A program made the translations under genes and the position numbers. The notes under the pieces were generated by a model. The model saw only the letters and a list, made by a program, of their open reading frames with translations. It was not told the DNA's origin and did not search any database. From Nonomuraea candida (GTDB lineage Bacteria > Actinomycetota > Actinomycetes > Streptosporangiales > Streptosporangiaceae): a stretch of DNA of 64,000 bases. The stretch lies in NCBI RefSeq assembly GCF_000725485.1, contig NZ_JOAG01000046.1:1-64000 (forward strand), given 5' to 3'. This document shows, in pieces, positions 60,165-64,000 of this stretch. Each line of letters starts with the position of its first letter. The first letter of the stretch is position 1.

Positions 60165-60322
60165 CCGCGCCAGCCTAGAACCTGTCCGCGGATGATCACA
60201 GCCCACGCGGAAGGCAGCCCCCGGTGCGCCCGGCCGTGGCGCGGGCAGCGCACGCAGCCAAGGTTCCTGCCGGCCCGCGTCCTCTCCGGGCGCGGGCGAC
60301 GGCCGTCCCCGGCGTCGCGGCT

Positions 60323-61321
60323 CTACACGGCGATCACCACCTTGCCGAACGCCGCGCCCGACGCGTAGTAGCGGTAGGCGTCGGGGGCCCAGTCGAAGGG
60401 GAAGACGCGGTCGATGAGCGGGCGCAGGCGGTGGGTCTCGATCACTCGGTTCATGTCCAGGAACTGGGCGCGGCTGCCGACGGCGATGCCGTGCACCGAC
60501 GCCCCCGACCTGAAGACGGCGCGCGGGTCGAGGGGCGACGGGTCACCGGAGACGAACCCGACGCTGGCGACATGGCCGCCGATGGCGACCGCGGCGAGCG
60601 ACCGTTCCAGGTCGCCGGCCACGTCCACGACGCGGTCGGCCCCGTTTCCCGAGGTCAGCTCCCGCACCCTGGACGGCCATTCGGGCGCGGCCCGGTAGTC
60701 GACGACCTCATCGGCGCCGAGCTTCAGCAGGCGTTCGGCCTTGGCGGGGCCGCTGGTGGTGGCGATGACGCGGGCGCCGAGCGCCTTGGCGAGCTGCAGC
60801 GCGAACAGCGACACCCCGCCGCTGCCCTGGGTGACGACCGTCGCGCCGATGGGCGCGCCGTCGCCGGTCAGGGCGTTCCAGGCGGTGACGGCGGCGCACG
60901 GTAGGGTGGCGGCCTCCTCGTACGACAGGTGGGCGGGCACCGGCACGAGCGCCCGCTCCTCCAGCAGGGCGAGCTCGGTGAGCATGCCGTCGAGCGAGCC
61001 GCCGAGCTGCGGCAGGTGCTTGCGCCCGAACGGGCCGTCCTGCCAGCTCGGGAACAGGGTGGCGGTCACCCGGTCGCCGACCTTGGCCGCGGTGACGCCG
61101 GGCCCGATCGCGACGACCTCGCCGGCTCCGTCGGAGACCGGCACGACGTCCGGTTTGACCGGGAGCACGTAGTCGCCGCGCAGGATCATCAGCTCGCGGT
61201 GGCTGAGGGAGACGGCTCGGACGGCCACGAGCACCTGGCCGGGGCCGGGACGGGGGTCGGCGTGCTCCCTGATCGTCAGGCCGTCGATGCCGCCGCCGCT
61301 GGTGGCGTGGTAGCTGCGCAT
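60323..61321 (-). CDS. Zinc-independent MDR-family NAD(P)-dependent reductase
   Basis: A 332-residue medium-chain dehydrogenase/reductase. DGAGEVVAIGPGVTAAKVGD is the GroES-like domain hinge, and VVTQGSGGVSLFALQLAKAL is the cofactor-binding turn, in which G-x-G-x-x-x is kept. The four structural-zinc Cys and the catalytic Cys are absent, so it is a quinone-oxidoreductase or enoyl-reductase-like member. It starts one base after the NTF2-like stop and is coupled to it. Confidence 0.9.
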   Translation of the reverse strand: MRSYHATSGGGIDGLTIREHADPRPGPGQVLVAVRAVSLSHRELMILRGDYVLPVKPDVVPVSDGAGEVVAIGPGVTAAKVGDRVTATLFPSWQDGPFGRKHLPQLGGSLDGMLTELALLEERALVPVPAHLSYEEAATLPCAAVTAWNALTGDGAPIGATVVTQGSGGVSLFALQLAKALGARVIATTSGPAKAERLLKLGADEVVDYRAAPEWPSRVRELTSGNGADRVVDVAGDLERSLAAVAIGGHVASVGFVSGDPSPLDPRAVFRSGASVHGIAVGSRAQFLDMNRVIETHRLRPLIDRVFPFDWAPDAYRYYASGAAFGKVVIAV

Positions 61322-61322
61322 G

Positions 61323-61694
61323 TCAGCCTGCCGCCGGGGCCGTCTTGCTGAAGCCGAGGGCCTCGGTGATCCTGCCGTCGCGTACGCGCATGACGTTCAC
61401 GCCGCTGACCCAGTCGGACGGGCCGGAGCCGTACCGGTAGTGCCAGCGGATGACCGCCCGCTCCCCCGCGATCAGGACCTCCTGCGGCTCGAACCGGGCG
61501 GACCGGTCGGCCGCGAGCGCGCCCCACCAGTCGAGGCACGCCTGGCGTCCGACGACGCGCTTCCCGGTGGGGGCCGGCTGGATGGTCTCCATCTCGCAGT
61601 CGTCGGCGATCAGGTCGGTGAGCAGGTCACGGTCGTGCTCGACGAAGGCCCGGTTGAAGCGGTCCATGACGTCGGCGGTGGTGGGGACGGGCAC
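61323..61694 (-). CDS. NTF2-like (SnoaL-type) protein
   Basis: A 123-residue NTF2-fold protein. MDRFNRAFVEHDRDLLTDLI followed by ADDCEMETIQPAP and RWHYRYGSGPSDWVSGVNVM are characteristic. It is often a steroid-isomerase-like or polyketide-tailoring fold, but the activity is unknown. First gene of an operon with the MDR reductase and divergent from a TetR gene that has a large dyad in between. Confidence 0.88.
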   Translation of the reverse strand: MPVPTTADVMDRFNRAFVEHDRDLLTDLIADDCEMETIQPAPTGKRVVGRQACLDWWGALAADRSARFEPQEVLIAGERAVIRWHYRYGSGPSDWVSGVNVMRVRDGRITEALGFSKTAPAAG

Positions 61695-61718
61695 GGTCTC
61701 TCCAGACAGATTGATAGA

Positions 61719-61760
61719 TAGATCGATCGGTCTACCTAGGTATATAGACCGGTTGATCTA
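61719..61760. promoter_or_regulatory. 42-bp operator dyad between NTF2-like and TetR genes
   Basis: TAGATCGATCGGTCTA (61719-61734) mirrors TAGACCGGTTGATCTA (61745-61760) with two mismatches; the centre includes CCTAGG. The AT-rich patch holds the promoters for both directions. It lies 25 bases from the NTF2-like start and 28 from the TetR start. Confidence 0.75.
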
Positions 61761-61787
61761 CTCGTCAACCCGTGGCAACCTGGCCCC

Positions 61788-62351
61788 ATGAGCGTTCGTA
61801 CGCGTCCCGGCCCCCGTGAGCGGCTGCTGGAGGCCGCCGACCGGCTGATCTACACCCATGGCGTCAACGTCGGCGTCGACGCCCTGCTGAAGTCCGCCAA
61901 CGTCGCCAGGCGGTCGCTGTACGAGCACTTCGGCGGCAAGGACGGCCTGATCGTCGAAGTGCTGCGCTCAGCCGCGGAGGCCGACGCCGCCGACTACCGC
62001 GACACCATGGACGCCGCCGGCGACGACCCGCGCGCCCGCCTGCTCGCCGTCTTCGACCGCATCGGCGAGATCATCGCCAGGCCCGGCTTCCACGGCTGCC
62101 GCTACCTGGCCGCCGACCTCGCCCTGACCGACCCCGGACATCCGGCGCACGAGGTCACCCGCGGCTACCGGCGGCGCGTGCACGCCCTGCTCGAACGCGA
62201 GCTGGTCGCACTCGGTCACCCGCGACCGGCGCGCGCCGCCGACCAGTTCCTCATCCTCATCGACGGCACCCTCGCCGCCGGCGCGACCCGCCCGGACGGC
62301 GATCCGGCCGCCGCCGCCCGCGAACTGGCGGCAGACCTGATCACCCCGTGA
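61788..62351 (+). CDS. TetR-family transcriptional regulator
   Basis: A 187-residue repressor. The helix-turn-helix covers [20 protein letters not shown] and [20 protein letters not shown]. The C-terminal part is the ligand-binding helical domain with [20 protein letters not shown]. It most likely represses itself and the divergent NTF2-like/MDR operon through the 42-bp dyad. Confidence 0.93.
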   Translation: MSVRTRPGPRERLLEAADRLIYTHGVNVGVDALLKSANVARRSLYEHFGGKDGLIVEVLRSAAEADAADYRDTMDAAGDDPRARLLAVFDRIGEIIARPGFHGCRYLAADLALTDPGHPAHEVTRGYRRRVHALLERELVALGHPRPARAADQFLILIDGTLAAGATRPDGDPAAAARELAADLITP

Positions 62352-62382
62352 CCCCGCCCCGGCCGCTCGGGGCCGTCGCCGG

Positions 62383-62500
62383 TCAGCCGGCGGTCAGGAC
62401 GTCGACGCCGCGGGCCGCGAGCCGTTCGAGCACCGGGTGGTGCGGGGTCTCGTCGGTGATCAGCCCGCTGATCGCCTCCCAGGGCAGGACGGGGCCGGCG
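62383..62500 (-). pseudogene. C-terminal relic of a DeoR-type regulator
   Basis: The minus-strand frame that ends at 62383 reads [20 protein letters not shown] followed by [12 protein letters not shown]. This is the usual end of DeoR/GlpR sensor domains (I..L.TD...P..L..L...GV.V..AG). The upstream three quarters are absent; at about 62500-62520 the DNA changes to part of a plus-strand gene. Confidence 0.5.
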
Positions 62501-62514
62501 GCGGCGTCGCGGCG

Positions 62515-62655
62515 GACGGCGAGGACATCGAGGCCCTCGAACCGCCCTTCGCCGAGGCCCTCGTCATGATCCGCGACGGGCGCATCGCCGACGGCAAGAC
62601 CGTCCTGCTCCTGCAGTGGGCGGCCCTGGACGGCCCCTTCGCCCCGCGCCGATAG
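62515..62655 (+). pseudogene. C-terminal relic of a Nudix (ADP-ribose pyrophosphatase-like) gene
   Basis: From 62521 the plus strand encodes [20 protein letters not shown] then [16 protein letters not shown] and a short tail. This agrees with the C-terminal helix region of ADP-ribose pyrophosphatases (E.PF..A..M...G.I.D.KT..LLQW..L). The Nudix box itself is missing, so the gene is a truncated remnant joined head-on to the DeoR relic. Confidence 0.55.
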
Positions 62656-62766
62656 CGGCGCCGGGCCGGTGCGGTCATCGACCGTCCCGGCCGCGGCGAG
62701 ACGGCTCGGAAGAAATTTCACCGGCCGGATGCAACCGTTCCGGCGAGTGGTGGCATCTGGGACATT

Positions 62767-63285
62767 GTGGATCTCTTGAGCGCGGACGAGGAGTACACCG
62801 CCTACGTGCGCGGGCGGCTGCTCTGGTTACGCCGGATCGCCTACTCCCTGTGCCAGGACTGGCATCGCGCCGACGACCTGGTGCAGACCTCGATCACCCG
62901 GCTGTACGTCAAATGGCACCACGCCCGCCAGGCCGCCGACCTCGACGCGTACGTCCGGGTGATCCTGGTCCGGGTCTTCCTGAAGGAGCAGCGCGGCGGC
63001 TGGTTCTCGCGCACCAGGCTGAGCCCTCCGCCCGAGCCCGGCACTCCCGAGGCGGCCGCGTCCGGCTGGGACGCCGACCTGTCGATGGACCTGCGCCGGG
63101 TCCTGGCCCTGGTGCCGCCGCGCCAGCGGGCCGCCCTGGTGCTGCGCTTCCACTGCGACCTGAGCGTGGAGCAGACCGCGGCGGCGCTCGGCTGCTCGGC
63201 CGGGACCGTCAAGAGCCAGACCGCCCGCGGGCTCGCGACGCTGCGCGCGCTCCTCGAGGTGACGCCGACCAAGGAGGATCGATGA
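62767..63285 (+). CDS. SigE-family ECF RNA polymerase sigma factor
   Basis: A 172-residue sigma factor of the actinobacterial SigE family. Region 2 contains YSLCQDWHRADDLVQTSITR and LYVKWHHA, and region 4 has LALVPPRQRAALVLRFHCDL ... ALGCSAGTVKSQTARGLATL. GTG 62767 is the start. GCAACC near 62729 and CATCT near 62754 could be -35/-10 elements of the sort read by the sigma factor itself. Its stop overlaps the ATG of the next gene (ATGA). Confidence 0.92.
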   Translation: MDLLSADEEYTAYVRGRLLWLRRIAYSLCQDWHRADDLVQTSITRLYVKWHHARQAADLDAYVRVILVRVFLKEQRGGWFSRTRLSPPPEPGTPEAAASGWDADLSMDLRRVLALVPPRQRAALVLRFHCDLSVEQTAAALGCSAGTVKSQTARGLATLRALLEVTPTKEDR

Positions 63286-64000
63286 TGGACCTCAAGCCCC
63301 TGTTCGAGAGCCTGGTGCCGGACGAGACGCCGCCGTCGCGGGTGGACCTGGGGGCGGCCGTCCGGGCCGGACGCCGGCTGCGCCGCCGTCGCCGGGCGCT
63401 GACGGCCTCGGTGCCGCTCGCCGCGGCGGCCGTCACCGCGCTGGTGCTGGCGACGGGGTCGATCGCCGACCTCGGCCGCCGCGACGCCTCCGCCACCCCC
63501 TCGCCCTCCGCCGCCGCCACCGGCGGCGTCCGGCCGCCCGCGGCGACCACGATCCCGGCCGCCGCCCCCGACGGCCTGCCGTACACGCCGGTGACCGCGT
63601 TGAGCGCCACCGAGCTGCTGCTGCGCGCCGGCGGCGGGCGGCTGGAGGTGTACGACACCGCGGCCGGCCGGAGCCGGGTCCTGGGCGAGTTGCCGCGCCA
63701 GGACGGCGCGCGCGGCCACCGGCCGCGGGCCATCGAGCCGGGCCCGGAGCACATCGTCTGGTGGGCCGGCGACGCGCGCGCCCGGCGCTCCACGGAGGTC
63801 TGGGCGCTGCCCCGCGCCGGCGGGCGCGCCACCCTCCTGGCGCGCCTGAGCGGGACGGCGGCGGAGGTGGAGCGCCTCGGCGTCCTGCGCGACCGCGTCG
63901 TCTGGTCGGTCCGGCAGGGCGGGCTGTACGCGATGCCGATCGCCGGGGGCGCGCCCCGGGCCCTGCCGGGCACCGCCGGCCTCCACCTGGTGTCCTGGCC
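63282..64000 (+). CDS. Probable membrane-anchored partner of the sigma factor (cut by window edge)
   Basis: The visible 239 codons begin MMDLKPLFESLVPDETPPSR. A cytosolic segment of about 40 residues with many Arg (RAGRRLRRRRRALTA) precedes a single membrane helix (PLAAAAVTALVLATG), then an Ala/Pro linker and a beta-propeller-like outer part (ATELLLRAGGGRLEVYDT, HIVWWAGDARARRSTEVWAL, DRVVWSVRQGGLYAMPIAG). This order is typical of proteins following SigE-family genes. It probably regulates the sigma factor, but no anti-sigma motif is certain. ATG 63282 or 63285 starts it; the end is outside. Confidence 0.8.
   Translation, partial: MMDLKPLFESLVPDETPPSRVDLGAAVRAGRRLRRRRRALTASVPLAAAAVTALVLATGSIADLGRRDASATPSPSAAATGGVRPPAATTIPAAAPDGLPYTPVTALSATELLLRAGGGRLEVYDTAAGRSRVLGELPRQDGARGHRPRAIEPGPEHIVWWAGDARARRSTEVWALPRAGGRATLLARLSGTAAEVERLGVLRDRVVWSVRQGGLYAMPIAGGAPRALPGTAGLHLVSW

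Noticed and set aside
1..64000. tRNA, rRNA, riboswitch or intact insertion sequence
   Set aside because: I saw no cloverleaf-like segment with CCA end, no conserved rRNA sequence and no transposase motif; a dedicated scan (tRNAscan-SE, Infernal, ISfinder) could still find short elements.

Overview
The window is very GC-rich. It uses GTG starts freely, genes overlap by ATGA/GTGA, several mRNAs look leaderless, and proteins are rich in Ala, Arg and Gly. With the gene families present (FxLD lanthipeptide system, SigE-family and ECF42-type sigma factors, LuxR regulators with a large ATPase, GlxA regulators, ROK repressors) this points to chromosomal DNA of a filamentous actinomycete. A Streptosporangiales/Nonomuraea-like host is my inference; nothing here proves the genus. 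I see no tRNA, rRNA, CRISPR array or intact transposase.

Layout. 1-10.5 kb: small independent metabolic and regulatory units: two alpha/beta hydrolases (the first cut by the window edge), an MFS transporter coupled to an Old Yellow Enzyme reductase and divergent from a large LuxR-ATPase regulator, a secreted serine hydrolase, a RidA/HxlR divergent pair and a lipoprotein. 10.6-21.3 kb: a 2H phosphoesterase, an XRE-type regulator and then a complete class I lanthipeptide cluster of the FxLD type. In order it holds three tiny coupled ORFs, the FxLD PIMT-like methyltransferase, the 66-residue precursor, a stem-loop, a full-length LanB dehydratase, a LanC cyclase, a separate SpaB_C/thiopeptide-type elimination protein and a conserved helical protein. 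21.3-23.1 kb is decayed DNA, including a frameshifted threonine-aldolase-like relic.

23.1-43.7 kb: a mosaic of small regulator-target modules: acetyltransferase, phosphotransferase, NmrA/TetR pair with twin operators, an ECF42 sigma factor with its DGPF/YCII partner, a divergent pair organised around an exactly centred CRP-like site, an ABC exporter with twin operators but only a relic of a TetR gene, a leaderless AlaX/XRE-cupin operon, a GlxA-PfpI-MFS operon, DUF3817 and DoxX membrane proteins, two more MFS exporters, a WGR/beta-propeller-like protein and a MarR regulator.

43.7-64 kb: repeats and relics, an NmrA reductase, a secreted cupin, a fused lipocalin-like (CrtC/AttH) plus polyprenyl synthase protein convergent with an MMPL transporter, a secreted beta-rich protein, two ROK regulators, an epoxide hydrolase with an NTF2-like protein, a Tat-exported BBE-type FAD oxidase, a two-component system, an MDR reductase/NTF2-like/TetR module, relics of a DeoR regulator and a Nudix hydrolase, and a SigE-family sigma factor coupled to a probable membrane-anchored partner that runs off the end.

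The best leads are the FxLD lanthipeptide cluster (10.6-21.3 kb), the lipocalin-prenyl synthase fusion (46.1-48.3 kb) and the dyad-symmetric divergent promoter at 28.8-29.0 kb.
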